The notes under the pieces were generated by a model. That model was not told where the DNA came from. It searched no databases and saw only the letters and a program-made list of their open reading frames with translations. The position numbers and the translations under genes were made by a program. Shown here piece after piece: positions 28,005 to 36,545 of a stretch of DNA of 64,000 nucleotides (position 1 is the first letter of the stretch; each line of letters starts with the position of its first letter). Origin of the DNA: Rhizobium sp. (GTDB lineage: Bacteria; Pseudomonadota; Alphaproteobacteria; Rhizobiales; Rhizobiaceae); the NCBI GenBank assembly GCA_027533385.1, contig JAPZUE010000006.1, forward strand, positions 186,001-250,000. The letters are read 5' to 3'.

Positions 28005-28036
28005 ACCTCTTCAGACAGTTCAGTGATCGGATACCC

Positions 28037-29356
28037 ATGACAGACCAGGCCCCGCCATCGTCGCGCCTTGCCTTCTATGCGCTCCCGGCGATCCCGCTCG
28101 CGGCCATCGCGCTGCCCTTCTACATCGTGGTGCCGTCCTTCTATGCCGATCATTTCGCCCTGTCCTTGGCGACGATCGGCACGCTCCTGCTCGGCATCCG
28201 CCTGATCGATGCGATCACCGACCCGCTGTTCGGCTGGCTATCCGACCGTGTCCGCTCGCGCTACGGCCGCCGTCGCTTCTTTTTCGTCATCTCGACGCCG
28301 CTGACGGCGCTCGCGGCCTTCATGCTCTTCTGGCCGCCTCAGGACGCCGGCGTCGGTTACCTCGCCTTCTGGGGCATAACACTCTCCATCGGCGCCACCT
28401 GGTCGCTTCTACCCTACACGGCCTGGGGCGCCGAACTCGCGACCGGCTACCAGGCGCGGGTGAAGCTCTCCGCCTGGCGGGAAGGTGCGACTCTGATTGG
28501 CTCGCTGATCGCCATCACGTTGCCGTTCGTCGGCGGGCTGGACACGGCCGTCGGATTCCACGGCCTGGCCTGGATTGCCGTCTTCATCGCCGTCGCACTT
28601 CCTCTGGCGGGGCTGCTGGCCGTCTGGGCGGTGCCGGAGCCGACGGATCTGTCCCAGAGAAAGCTATCTTTGCGCGAGGGCTTCCAGCATCTGAAGGCAA
28701 ATGGTCCCTTCCTGCGGCTTGCCTCCGCCTTCCTGCTGAACAGCTTCGCCAACGCAATCCCGGCCTCGCTCTTCATCTATTTCGTCGGCCAGCGTCTGGA
28801 CGCGCCCGCCATGCAGGGGCCGCTGCTCTTCACCTATTTCCTCTGCGCCATCGCCGGCGTGCCGCTCGCCGTTGCCACCGCCAAACGCCTCGGCAAGCAC
28901 CGCGCCTGGTGCTTCGCCATGATGCTCGCCTGCGCGGTCTTCTCGGTCGCCGGCTTCCTGGGCGAGGGTGATGTCTTCGCCTTCACGATCGTCTGCATCG
29001 TTACCGGCCTGCTGCTCGGCTTCGATCTCACCCTTCCGCCTGCCATCCAGGCCGATGTCATCGACAACGACACCGTCTCCTCAGGTGAACAGCGCTCCGG
29101 CCTCTACTTCGCCGCCTGGAGCTTCATCACCAAGCTTGCCGTGGCGCTGTCCGCCGGTGTCGTCTTCCCGCTGCTCGACCTTGCCGGCTTCGTCGGCGAC
29201 CAGACGGCGACCCAGACGCCCGAGGCACTGACGGCACTCACCGCGCTCTACGCCTTCCTGCCCATCCTGCCCAAGCTCGCGGCCATCGCCCTCATGTGGA
29301 ACTTCTCGCTCGACGAGGCGGAGCATCGCAGGCTGCGCGAGAGCCTGACTGCCTGA
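28037..29356 (+). CDS. MFS transporter of the glycoside-pentoside-hexuronide (GPH/MelB) type
   Basis: This 439-aa inner-membrane protein has about twelve helices. The GPH-type signature after helix 2, DAITDPLFGWLSDRVRSRYG followed by RRRFF, and the cytoplasmic loop with SAWREGATLIGSLIAIT support a cation-coupled sugar or glycoside carrier. The aspartate in RLIDAITDP is where MelB binds its cation. The ATG at 28037 gives the family N terminus. The substrate is not deducible; the neighbours (DUF2256, ugd) do not point to a catabolic pathway. Confidence 0.87.
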   Translation: MTDQAPPSSRLAFYALPAIPLAAIALPFYIVVPSFYADHFALSLATIGTLLLGIRLIDAITDPLFGWLSDRVRSRYGRRRFFFVISTPLTALAAFMLFWPPQDAGVGYLAFWGITLSIGATWSLLPYTAWGAELATGYQARVKLSAWREGATLIGSLIAITLPFVGGLDTAVGFHGLAWIAVFIAVALPLAGLLAVWAVPEPTDLSQRKLSLREGFQHLKANGPFLRLASAFLLNSFANAIPASLFIYFVGQRLDAPAMQGPLLFTYFLCAIAGVPLAVATAKRLGKHRAWCFAMMLACAVFSVAGFLGEGDVFAFTIVCIVTGLLLGFDLTLPPAIQADVIDNDTVSSGEQRSGLYFAAWSFITKLAVALSAGVVFPLLDLAGFVGDQTATQTPEALTALTALYAFLPILPKLAAIALMWNFSLDEAEHRRLRESLTA

Positions 29357-29490
29357 AAAAGCGCCGATTCGTCCTCGATCGGTCCACGTCTAAATGCATG
29401 CACCATCGTGCCTGTCATCGGGACGTCGTGTGTTTCAGCAAATGTGACCCCGTTCAGTGAAAGCTTGATTCTCTGCGGGAAGGATCACGG

Positions 29491-30900
29491 ATGCGCATTG
29501 TCATGATCGGTTCGGGATATGTCGGGCTCGTATCCGGAGCCTGCCTCTCAGCGCTTGGCCACGACGTCGTCTGCGTCGACAAGAACCTCGACAAGATCCA
29601 CGCGCTCGAGGCCGGCCAGGTGCCGATCTACGAGCCCGGCCTGGAGATGATCATCGCCGAGAACCGCGCCGCCGGTCGCCTGCGCTTCTCCGGCAATCTC
29701 GCGGGGCCCGTCGCGGCGGCCGATGCGGTCTTCATCGCGGTGGGAACACCCTCCCGCCTCGTGGATGGTCACGCCGACCTCAGCCATGTCTATGCCGCAG
29801 CCCGCGAAATCGCCGCTGCCGCCAGCGGCTTCACCGTCGTGGTCACGAAGTCGACGGTCCCCGTCGGCACGGGCGACGAGATCGAGCGCATCTTCCGCGA
29901 AGAATTCCCGCAAAAGGACCTGACGGTCGTCTCCAATCCCGAGTTCCTGAGGGAAGGGGCCGCGATTGCCGATTTCCGCCGCCCGGACCGGATCGTGGTC
30001 GGCTCCGATGACGAGCGCTCCACCGATGTGATGCGCAGCGTCTACGAAGCGCTCGACCTGAAGGAGACGCCTCTCTATTTCTGTGAGCGTCGCACCGCCG
30101 AGCATATCAAATACGCCTCCAACGCCTTTCTGGCGATGAAGATCACCTTCATCAACGAGATGGCGGACCTGTGCGAGGAGCTCGGCGCCGACGTGCAGAA
30201 GGTGGCCAGGGGCATGGGCATGGATCGCCGCATCGGCGACAAATTCCTCCAGGCCGGCCCCGGCTTCGGCGGCTCGTGTTTTCCCAAGGACACGCTCGCC
30301 CTCGTCAAGACAGCCCAGGACTACGACCGCCCTCTGAAACTGGTCGAAACCACCGTCGCCATCAACGAGGCCCGGAAGCGCGCCATGGGCCGCAGGGTGA
30401 TCAATGCCTGCGACGGCAGCGTGCTCGGCAAGAAGATCGGCGTGCTTGGCCTGACCTTCAAACCCAATACCGACGACATGCGGGAAGCGCCCTCCATCGC
30501 CATCGTCCGCACTCTTCTCGATGGTGGCGCCGATGTCCGTGTCTATGACCCCGCCGGCATGGATGCCGCTCGATCGGTGCTGGGCGCGGTGAAATATCGC
30601 CTCAATGCCTATGAAGCGGCCGAGGGCGCCGATGCCATCGTTCTGGTGACCGAATGGGACCAGTTCCGCTCGCTCGATCTGCCAAGGCTTCGGCAGGCCA
30701 TGAAGACCCCCGTGGTCGTCGATCTGCGCAACGTCTTCGACGAGGACGAGATGACGCGCCACGGCTTCTCACTGGTACCCCTCGGCAAGCGTCCCCGCTC
30801 GGCCTATCCCGCCCGCACGCTCCTGCATGCGGTGCCACCGGAACTGGCCTGGAACCCGCTTCTGTGGAACGACGAGGCGCCGCAGGGTCAGCTCGCCTGA
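29491..30900 (+). CDS. ugd: UDP-glucose 6-dehydrogenase
   Basis: This 469-aa enzyme oxidises UDP-glucose to UDP-glucuronate, a precursor of surface polysaccharides. It shows the NAD-binding IVMIGSGYVGLVSGACLSAL, the conserved EFLREGAAIADFRRPDRIV, the catalytic cysteine in GPGFGGSCFPKDT at about residue 263, and the UDP-binding C-terminal domain with FKPNTDDMREAPS. It is some 30 residues longer than most relatives because of a C-terminal tail (about residues 437-469) that ends in a Trp/Pro-rich stretch. GGGAAGGATCACGG precedes the ATG. Confidence 0.95.
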   Translation: MRIVMIGSGYVGLVSGACLSALGHDVVCVDKNLDKIHALEAGQVPIYEPGLEMIIAENRAAGRLRFSGNLAGPVAAADAVFIAVGTPSRLVDGHADLSHVYAAAREIAAAASGFTVVVTKSTVPVGTGDEIERIFREEFPQKDLTVVSNPEFLREGAAIADFRRPDRIVVGSDDERSTDVMRSVYEALDLKETPLYFCERRTAEHIKYASNAFLAMKITFINEMADLCEELGADVQKVARGMGMDRRIGDKFLQAGPGFGGSCFPKDTLALVKTAQDYDRPLKLVETTVAINEARKRAMGRRVINACDGSVLGKKIGVLGLTFKPNTDDMREAPSIAIVRTLLDGGADVRVYDPAGMDAARSVLGAVKYRLNAYEAAEGADAIVLVTEWDQFRSLDLPRLRQAMKTPVVVDLRNVFDEDEMTRHGFSLVPLGKRPRSAYPARTLLHAVPPELAWNPLLWNDEAPQGQLA

Positions 30901-31010
30901 TCGTCTCGGCACGGGCGGTGAGCAAGACTGCCGCCCATCGCCGCCCTTGACTTTGCCCGCCATTCGCCGCTGTGCTGCAGGGGAGACGAGAGCTGCACGC
31001 AGGAAGACGC

Positions 31011-31748
31011 ATGGGCATGGACGACGGAACGGGCGCCGAGACTGAGAACTCGAAAGGCGAGGGGCAGCGTGCTCGGGGCTCCGGCACCGAATCGGTCTAC
31101 AAGGCGCTGCGCCACGAGATCCTGACCATGGAGCGCGCCCCCGGCAGCCCGCTGGATGAGACGCGCCTCTCCGAACATTTCGGCATGTCCCGCACCCCGA
31201 TTCGCGAGGCGCTTCTGCGATTGACGTCGGAGGGGCTGGTCACCAGCCTTCCGAACCGCAACACCATCGTCGCGGTCATCGATTTCTCCGGCCTGCCCAC
31301 CTATTTCGAGGCGCTTTGCCTCATGTATCGCGTCACGACCCGCGGGGCCGCGCAGCGCTCCGGCGATGCCTGGATGGCGGAGATCACAAGGCACCAGCAA
31401 GCCTTTGCCCGCGCCGTGGAGGCGCAGGACGCCTTCGCCATGATCGAGGCGAACAGGGAGTTTCATGTCGCGATCGCCGAAAGGGCCGGCAATCCCTATT
31501 ACACCGCCTTCTTCGCCCGTCTGCTCGACGAGGGCCGCCGGATCCTGAGGCTCTACTACTCCACTTTCGATGATCGACTGCCCCGCCGCTATGTCGAGGA
31601 GCACGAGAGGATCATCGAGGCGATCCGGGCGGGGGATGTGGAAGAGGCGGACAGGCTGTCGGTCGCCCATGCCGACCAGATCGTCCGCCAGATCCAGGAC
31701 TACGTCGCCCGCAACATCAAGGCCGCTGCCGGACTGCCCGATCCCTGA
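31011..31748 (+). CDS. GntR family (FCD) transcriptional regulator
   Basis: This 245-aa protein has an N-terminal winged helix at about residues 30-95 (ALRHEILTMERAPGSPLDET, then LSEHFGMSRTPIREALLRL) and a C-terminal all-helical FCD domain with the metal-binding histidine pattern (NREFHVAIAERAGNP, ERIIEAIRAGDVEEADRLS). The ATG at 31011 follows AGGAAGACGC. It lies 94 bp upstream of a DapA-like gene in the same direction, with palindromic DNA between them, and probably represses that gene. Confidence 0.9.
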   Translation: MGMDDGTGAETENSKGEGQRARGSGTESVYKALRHEILTMERAPGSPLDETRLSEHFGMSRTPIREALLRLTSEGLVTSLPNRNTIVAVIDFSGLPTYFEALCLMYRVTTRGAAQRSGDAWMAEITRHQQAFARAVEAQDAFAMIEANREFHVAIAERAGNPYYTAFFARLLDEGRRILRLYYSTFDDRLPRRYVEEHERIIEAIRAGDVEEADRLSVAHADQIVRQIQDYVARNIKAAAGLPDP

Positions 31749-31786
31749 CTGGGACGGCTCGATCAGCGCTCGCTCACATGCGGCCC

Positions 31787-31812
31787 TTGTATTTGTCGAC
31801 AAACTGTATACG
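31787..31812 (+). promoter_or_regulatory. Candidate GntR operator upstream of the DapA-like gene
   Basis: The perfect 12-bp palindrome TTTGTCGACAAA (31792-31803) is flanked by TTGTAT on the left and TGTATAC on the right. GntR/FCD regulators commonly bind TTGTATACAA-like inverted repeats, and this lies 40 bp before the ATG of the downstream gene. Confidence 0.5.
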
Positions 31813-31842
31813 GTGAATTCACCTCATCAACAGGAGCTTCCC

Positions 31843-32745
31843 ATGACCACCGGCTGGCACGGCGTTTTCCCCGCCGCAACGACTCAATTCCATGAAGATC
31901 TCTCGGTCGACATCGACGCCACGCAGCGCGTCCTCGATGCCCTCGTCAACGATGGCGTCAATGGCCTGATCGTCATGGGCACCTGCGGCGAGAACAATTC
32001 CCTCGATCCGGAAGAAAAGCGCACGATCCTGAAGGCCGCCGTCGAGGTGGTGAATGGTCGCGTGCCTGTTGTAACAGGCGTTTCGGAGTTCGATACGCGC
32101 CGTGCAGCCGCTTACGCCCGTGATGCCGAACAGATCGGCGCAGATGGCCTGATGGTCCTGCCGGCCATGGTCTATGTGCCGAAGCCGCATGAACTGGTCG
32201 CCCATTTCAAGACGGTGGCCGAGGCGACCGGCCTGCCGATCATGCTCTACAACAACCCGCCGGCCTACCGCGTCAACATCGGTGCGGAAGTGCTGGAAGC
32301 GCTCGACGGTGTGAAGAACATCAAGGCGGTGAAGGAAAGCGCCCCCGATCCGCGCCGCTTCACCGACCTGATCAACGCCTTCGGTGACCGCTACGACATC
32401 TTTGCCGGTCTCGATGACGTGGCACTCGAAGGCCTGATGCTCGGCGCCAAGGGCTGGGTCTCCGGCCTCACCAGCGCCTTCCCGGCCGAATCGGTAGCCC
32501 TGGTCGCCGCCGCCGACCGTGGCGACTGGATGGAAGCCCGCCGCATCTACCGCTGGTTCATGCCGCTGTTGCATCTCGATGCCGAACACGACCTCGTCCA
32601 ATCGATCAAGCTCGCCGAGCAGATTATGGGCCGGGGTTCCGAGCGCGTCCGCATGCCGCGCATGCCGCTTCAGGGCGCCCGTCGCGCCGAGGTGACGGCG
32701 ATGGTTGAGAAGGCCGCCGCCACCCGCCCGATCGGCGGCAAGTAA
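31843..32745 (+). CDS. Dihydrodipicolinate synthase (DapA) family lyase/aldolase
   Basis: This 300-aa TIM-barrel Schiff-base enzyme has the family GxxGE-type motif MGTCGENNSLDPEEK, the tyrosine in PIMLYNNPPAYRVN and the Schiff-base lysine in NIKAVKESAPDPRRF. Biosynthetic DapA has a different context. Pairing with a GntR regulator points to a catabolic member, for example a 4-hydroxyproline-type deaminase or a sugar-acid aldolase; this is inference. The ATG at 31843 follows CAGGAGCTTCCC. The open frame extends farther upstream but overlaps the regulator and is not used. Confidence 0.85.
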   Translation: MTTGWHGVFPAATTQFHEDLSVDIDATQRVLDALVNDGVNGLIVMGTCGENNSLDPEEKRTILKAAVEVVNGRVPVVTGVSEFDTRRAAAYARDAEQIGADGLMVLPAMVYVPKPHELVAHFKTVAEATGLPIMLYNNPPAYRVNIGAEVLEALDGVKNIKAVKESAPDPRRFTDLINAFGDRYDIFAGLDDVALEGLMLGAKGWVSGLTSAFPAESVALVAAADRGDWMEARRIYRWFMPLLHLDAEHDLVQSIKLAEQIMGRGSERVRMPRMPLQGARRAEVTAMVEKAAATRPIGGK

Positions 32746-32768
32746 CGGTCAAAGACGCCTCTTGCATG

Positions 32769-32803
32769 AAAGGCCCGCCGCCGAAAGGTTGCGGGCCTTT
32801 TTC
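32769..32803 (+). terminator. Intrinsic terminator after the DapA-like gene
   Basis: AAAGGCCCGC and GCGGGCCTTT form a perfect 10-bp stem around a 12-nt loop and are followed by TTC, 23 nt after the stop. The remaining 140 bp before the next gene hold nothing recognised. Confidence 0.88.
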
Positions 32804-32945
32804 ATCGAATGAGGTCTCAGATCACGTCAATTGACGTTTCGCTCACGCTGGCGTGACTTTTTCAGGGACCATCGGCGAGTAAAGCCACCATTCTCATTGA
32901 TCCTTAACGAACCTCCTGCGAATTCGAAGCTTTCCGCAGTCACAG

Positions 32946-34865
32946 ATGGTTCAAAACATGACGAATAAGACAAGTGCAGGCTGGCGCGCGCGGTTGCGCT
33001 ATGAGTTCGACAAGAGCATGGCCGGCGGAGCGATCGCCCTGATCGGCTGGCTGGCTCTCATTTCCCTGGTGGTGATCACGCTGGCTGGCGCCTTCCTCGC
33101 CGTCACCGGTATCGCGCCGGAGGGTGGCGAGCCCGTGAGTTTCATCGAAGGCACCTGGGAATCGCTGATGCGCACCTTTGATGCTGGCACCATGGGCGGC
33201 GACCAGGGCTGGGGCTTCCGCCTGGTGGCGCTGGTGGTGACACTCGCCGGTATCTTCGTTTTCTCCGCCTTGATCGGTGTCATCAGCTCGGGCCTGGAAA
33301 ACAAGCTCGACGAGTTGCGCAAGGGCCGCTCCCGCGTGCTCGAAAGCGACCACACGATCATCCTCAACTGGTCGACCTCGATCTTCGACGTCATTTCCGA
33401 ACTCGTGATCGCCAATCAGAGCCGCCATCGTCCGCGAATCGTCATCATGGCGAACAAGGACAAGGTCGAGATGGAGGAGGAGATCGCCGACAAGGTGGGC
33501 GATCTGAAGAACACCAAGATCATCTGCCGCAGCGGCGACCCGACCGATCTCTTCGATCTGTCGATCGTCAACCCCCACACCTCCCGCTCGATCATCGTTC
33601 TCTCGCCCGAGGGCGAGGACCCGGATTCGCAGGTCATCAAGTCGGTTCTCGCTCTGGTCAATGACCCCCAGCGCCGTCCCGAGCCCTACATGATCGCGGC
33701 CGAGATTCGCGATGCACAGAACACCGAGGTCGCCCGAATCGTTGGCGGCAAGGAGCTGCAGCTGGTTCTGGCCGATGACCTGATCTCCCGGATCGTGGTC
33801 CACACCAGCCGCCAATCTGGCCTCTCGGCTGTCTACACCGAGCTCCTCGATTTCGACGGCTGCGAGATCTACACGCTTCCCCAGCCGGCACTCGAGGGCA
33901 AGCCCTTCGGCACGGCCGTCATGTCCTACGAGACGAGCACGCTGATCGGCATCTGCGATACGGAGGGGCAGATCCACCTCAACCCGTCGCCGAATCGCGT
34001 CATCGCGCCCGGCGAGCGTCTGGTCATCATCGCCGAGGACGACGCCTCCATCCAGACCTGGACCGGCGCTCCGCAGATTGCCCAGAATGCCATCCTGCAG
34101 GCCGCACCGCAGCCTGTGAAGGCCGAGCGCACCTTGATCCTTGGCTGGAACCGTCGTGGTCCGATCATCGCCACCGAACTGGGTCGCTACGTCGCCCCCG
34201 GCTCGGTCCTGACAGTTGCCGCCAATACGCCGGAATTCGAAGCCGATATTGCCGCACTTTCGCTGCCGAACGACAACATGACCGTGTCCCATTCCGTCAT
34301 CGACACGAGCAGCCGGTCGGCGCTGGAGGCGCTCGATATTCCCTCCTATGACCACGTTCTCGTTCTGGGTTACAGCGACCATATGTCGATGCAGTCGGCC
34401 GACACGCGCACCCTGATCACGCTTCTGCATCTCCGCAAGATCGCCGAAAGCGCGGGAATCCACATCAATGTCGTGAGCGAGATGACCGATGTCCGCAATC
34501 GCGAGCTTGCCGAAGTCACCCGGGCCGACGATTTCGTCGTCAGCAACAAGCTGGTCAGCTTGATGCTCGCCCAGGCCTCCGAAAACGAGTTCATGGCCGC
34601 CATCTTCGACGAGTTGCTGGATGTCGAGGGCTCCGAAATCTACATGCGTCCGGTCAGCGACTACGTGGATATCTCCAAGCCGGTGAACTTCTTCACCGTC
34701 GCACTCTCGGCGCTCCGCCGCGGCGAAATCGCCATCGGCCATCGCCGCCAGCGGGCAGGCGACGCGGACGACCGCAATCTCGGCGGCGTCACCGTCAACC
34801 CGAACCGTTCGGAAATGCTGGCCTATACCGACAAGGACATGGTGATCGTGCTCGCGCAGGAGTAA
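32946..34865 (+). CDS. CASTOR/POLLUX-like ion channel with RCK-type domains
   Basis: This 639-aa protein has two N-terminal membrane helices (about residues 27-50 and 95-118) flanking a short extracytoplasmic pore segment (GTWESLMRTFDAGTMGGDQG). A large cytoplasmic part with two nucleotide-binding-like (RCK/TrkA-N-like) folds follows: HTIILNWSTSIFDVISEL and, later, RTLILGWNRRGPIIATELG. The layout and motifs match the CASTOR/POLLUX/DMI1 family, known in legumes as nuclear-envelope channels needed for symbiotic calcium spiking; bacterial members are little studied. A second ATG lies four codons in. Its stop codon touches the palindromic element at 34865. Confidence 0.85.
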   Translation: MVQNMTNKTSAGWRARLRYEFDKSMAGGAIALIGWLALISLVVITLAGAFLAVTGIAPEGGEPVSFIEGTWESLMRTFDAGTMGGDQGWGFRLVALVVTLAGIFVFSALIGVISSGLENKLDELRKGRSRVLESDHTIILNWSTSIFDVISELVIANQSRHRPRIVIMANKDKVEMEEEIADKVGDLKNTKIICRSGDPTDLFDLSIVNPHTSRSIIVLSPEGEDPDSQVIKSVLALVNDPQRRPEPYMIAAEIRDAQNTEVARIVGGKELQLVLADDLISRIVVHTSRQSGLSAVYTELLDFDGCEIYTLPQPALEGKPFGTAVMSYETSTLIGICDTEGQIHLNPSPNRVIAPGERLVIIAEDDASIQTWTGAPQIAQNAILQAAPQPVKAERTLILGWNRRGPIIATELGRYVAPGSVLTVAANTPEFEADIAALSLPNDNMTVSHSVIDTSSRSALEALDIPSYDHVLVLGYSDHMSMQSADTRTLITLLHLRKIAESAGIHINVVSEMTDVRNRELAEVTRADDFVVSNKLVSLMLAQASENEFMAAIFDELLDVEGSEIYMRPVSDYVDISKPVNFFTVALSALRRGEIAIGHRRQRAGDADDRNLGGVTVNPNRSEMLAYTDKDMVIVLAQE

Positions 34866-35128
34866 TACCAAATCTCGATGATATGAACCCATAGGATCGG
34901 CTAGATCGTCCCTTCTGGCGAGGAGAGGTCCGAAGGACGATGCTTGCGCATCGGTCGAGGAGCTCGACGACGCCAGAAGGGACGAGAAGCCGACCGAAGG
35001 TGGCTTATGGCAGGCCTCTGGCGTTGTTACGCCGCTTGGTCGATGCGACAGCATCGCCCGGCGCACCGCGCCTAGCCAGCGACCTGCCATAAGCCATCCT
35101 ATAGGTTCCTATCATCGAGACTTGGTAT
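34865..35128. repeat. Palindromic mosaic element (RIME/MITE-like)
   Basis: Outer inverted repeats of 33 bp (34865-34897 and 35096-35128) match at 30 positions. Inside are two perfect palindromes in tandem: a 15-bp pair starting TCGTCCCTTCTGGCG (34906-34920 with 34971-34985) and a 14-bp pair TGGCTTATGGCAGG (35001-35014 with 35083-35096). Each encloses smaller hairpins, such as CGATGC/GCATCG at 35041-35056. The mosaic of large palindromes resembles the rhizobial intergenic mosaic elements (RIME), but the family assignment is from memory. The left end coincides with the last base of the upstream stop codon. Confidence 0.85.
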
Positions 35129-35176
35129 AAGGGCGAAGCGAGGCCGACGAATCGTTGGTTAAGCCGAAACACGAAG

Positions 35177-35204
35177 ACGGGCGGATTCGAAAGGCTCCGC
35201 CCGT
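35177..35204 (-). terminator. Hairpin downstream of tRNA-Val
   Basis: ACGGGCGGA and TCCGCCCGT form a 9-bp perfect stem with a 10-nt loop, 86 nt beyond the tRNA-Val 3' end on the minus strand. It lacks a good U-tract on the minus strand, so its role is tentative. Confidence 0.4.
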
Positions 35205-35289
35205 TTGACGTTGAGCCAGGGGCGAAAACGCAAAAGCTACTGGTTCAGCCCTGAGGCTGCCGCACGTAACGTCAAGTTTTGAGAGTGAA

Positions 35290-35365
<76 letters not shown>

Positions 35366-35404
35366 GTGCGCCTTGCGGATCATGTCCGCCGCGTCGGTGG
35401 CCGT

Positions 35405-35433
35405 GATCTATGCGGATCGCGAAAAATCTGCAA
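35405..35433 (-). promoter_or_regulatory. tRNA-Val promoter
   Basis: On the minus strand TTGCAG (35433-35428), 17 bp and TAGATC (35410-35405) lie about 40 bp before the tRNA. With the tRNA-Asp promoter at 35612-35640 this accounts for the 336-bp gap between the divergent tRNAs. Nothing else was recognised there. Confidence 0.6.
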
Positions 35434-35611
35434 GAGCGTTTGTGCAGATTTTTTGTTTTTTTGTCATGAGCGGTTCTTCGCCATGTGGAAAAGCCAACAG
35501 TTTCCTTGTTTTCCGGCTGCGGCGCGTTGTCGCGAGAAGCACGCGCCGGAACGCTTCGGGGGAGGGGTGTGGGAAAAAATCGGACGGTCACGGTTTTGTC
35601 TTAGATGCTGC

Positions 35612-35640
35612 TTGACACCTCCGGATGAACCCCGTAGAGA
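35612..35640 (+). promoter_or_regulatory. tRNA-Asp promoter
   Basis: A perfect TTGACA (35612-35617), preceded by C, a 17-bp spacer and TAGAGA (35635-35640) lie about 60 bp upstream of the first tRNA-Asp. The match to the rhizobial housekeeping consensus is strong. Confidence 0.7.
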
Positions 35641-35701
35641 GCCGCTCATCGAACGGCAAGCCGCTCGACGGGGATCGCCTTGAACCCCGATTTGGAAATG
35701 C

Positions 35702-35778
35702 GCGGGTGTAGCTCAGTCGGTTAGAGTGCCGGCCTGTCACGCCGGAGGTCGCGGGTTCGAGCCCCGTCACTCGCGCCA
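35702..35778 (+). tRNA. tRNA-Asp (anticodon GTC), copy 1
   Basis: This is a complete 77-nt tRNA. GCGGGTG pairs with CACTCGC (one G-T), CCGGC/GCCGG enclose CTGTCAC with anticodon GTC, and GCGGG-TTCGAGC-CCCGT forms the T arm. The 3' GCCA is encoded. Confidence 0.97.
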
Positions 35779-35837
35779 TTCCAAGCCTTATCCACGCTGC
35801 TTAGGCAGCGAAGACATGGGGTTTGCCCATGAAATGC

Positions 35838-35914
35838 GCGGGTGTAGCTCAGTCGGTTAGAGTGCCGGCCTGTCACGCCGGAGGTCGCGGGTTCGAGCCC
35901 CGTCACTCGCGCCA
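35838..35914 (+). tRNA. tRNA-Asp (anticodon GTC), copy 2
   Basis: This is identical to copy 1 over all 77 bases and is preceded by the same GAAATGC. It begins 136 bp after copy 1. The 59-bp spacer contains a hairpin CGCTGC-TTAG-GCAGCG (35795-35810) that may act in processing of a shared precursor. Confidence 0.97.
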
Positions 35915-36117
35915 CTTATTCTTTTAACCTCCTCATGAAACGAATTGTCACGACGCTTCCGCGGTCGTTATTGCTGTGTCTTTTTGCGTTGCACGCGCGA
36001 TTGCGCGAGACAGGCATTTTACCCGCTGGTAAGGTGCTGTCCGGTATCGGTGAAAAGGCTTTGGTTGGACTTGCGCTGGGTGGCTGCCTGCGCTAACCAC
36101 GGCGCGTTGCAACTCTC

Positions 36118-36146
36118 TTTACGGCTTGTCGCCTCCGCCCTAGATG
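36118..36146 (+). promoter_or_regulatory. Candidate nuo operon promoter
   Basis: TTTACG (36118-36123), a 17-bp spacer and TAGATG (36141-36146) sit about 30 bp before nuoA. The match is moderate. It is the only reasonable pair seen in the 265-bp gap after the tRNA-Asp genes. Confidence 0.35.
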
Positions 36147-36179
36147 CCTCTTGGCATGCGAGACAAGCAGGGTGATATG

Positions 36180-36545
36180 ATGACTGATCTGCTCAGTTCT
36201 TACCTTCCGATCGCCATCTTTATCGGCATATCCTTGATCATCGGTATTGCGCTCCTGGTGGCGCCGTTTGCCGTGGCCTACAAGGCGCCTGATTCGGAGA
36301 AGCTGTCGGCCTACGAGTGCGGCTTCAACGCCTTCGATGATGCGCGCATGAAGTTCGACATCCGCTTTTATCTGGTGTCGATCCTGTTCATCATCTTCGA
36401 CCTCGAAGTCGCCTTCCTGTTCCCCTGGGCAGTTTCTTTCGGTGAGATCGGCTGGTTCGGCTTCTGGTCGATGATGGTTTTCCTCGGTGTTCTCACCGTC
36501 GGCTTTATCTATGAATGGAAGAAGGGGGCGCTCGAATGGGAGTGA
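36180..36545 (+). CDS. nuoA: NADH-quinone oxidoreductase subunit A
   Basis: This 121-aa membrane subunit of Complex I has three helices. The conserved loop after the first helix, [20 protein letters not shown], lies near the quinone site, followed by [22 protein letters not shown]. The ATG at 36180 (adjacent to another at 36177) gives the standard alphaproteobacterial length. It opens the 14-subunit nuo operon and its end overlaps nuoB by 10 bp. Confidence 0.96.
   Translation: MTDLLSSYLPIAIFIGISLIIGIALLVAPFAVAYKAPDSEKLSAYECGFNAFDDARMKFDIRFYLVSILFIIFDLEVAFLFPWAVSFGEIGWFGFWSMMVFLGVLTVGFIYEWKKGALEWE

Noticed and set aside
31570..31842. N-terminal extension of the DapA-like protein
   Set aside because: The extra frame overlaps the GntR gene and the putative operator; the ATG at 31843 has a good ribosome site and gives normal family length.
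35588..35915. Minus-strand frames over the tRNA-Asp genes starting MARVTGLEPATSGVTG
   Set aside because: This is the well-known spurious peptide read from the antisense of tRNA-Asp genes; it occurs twice because the tRNA is duplicated.
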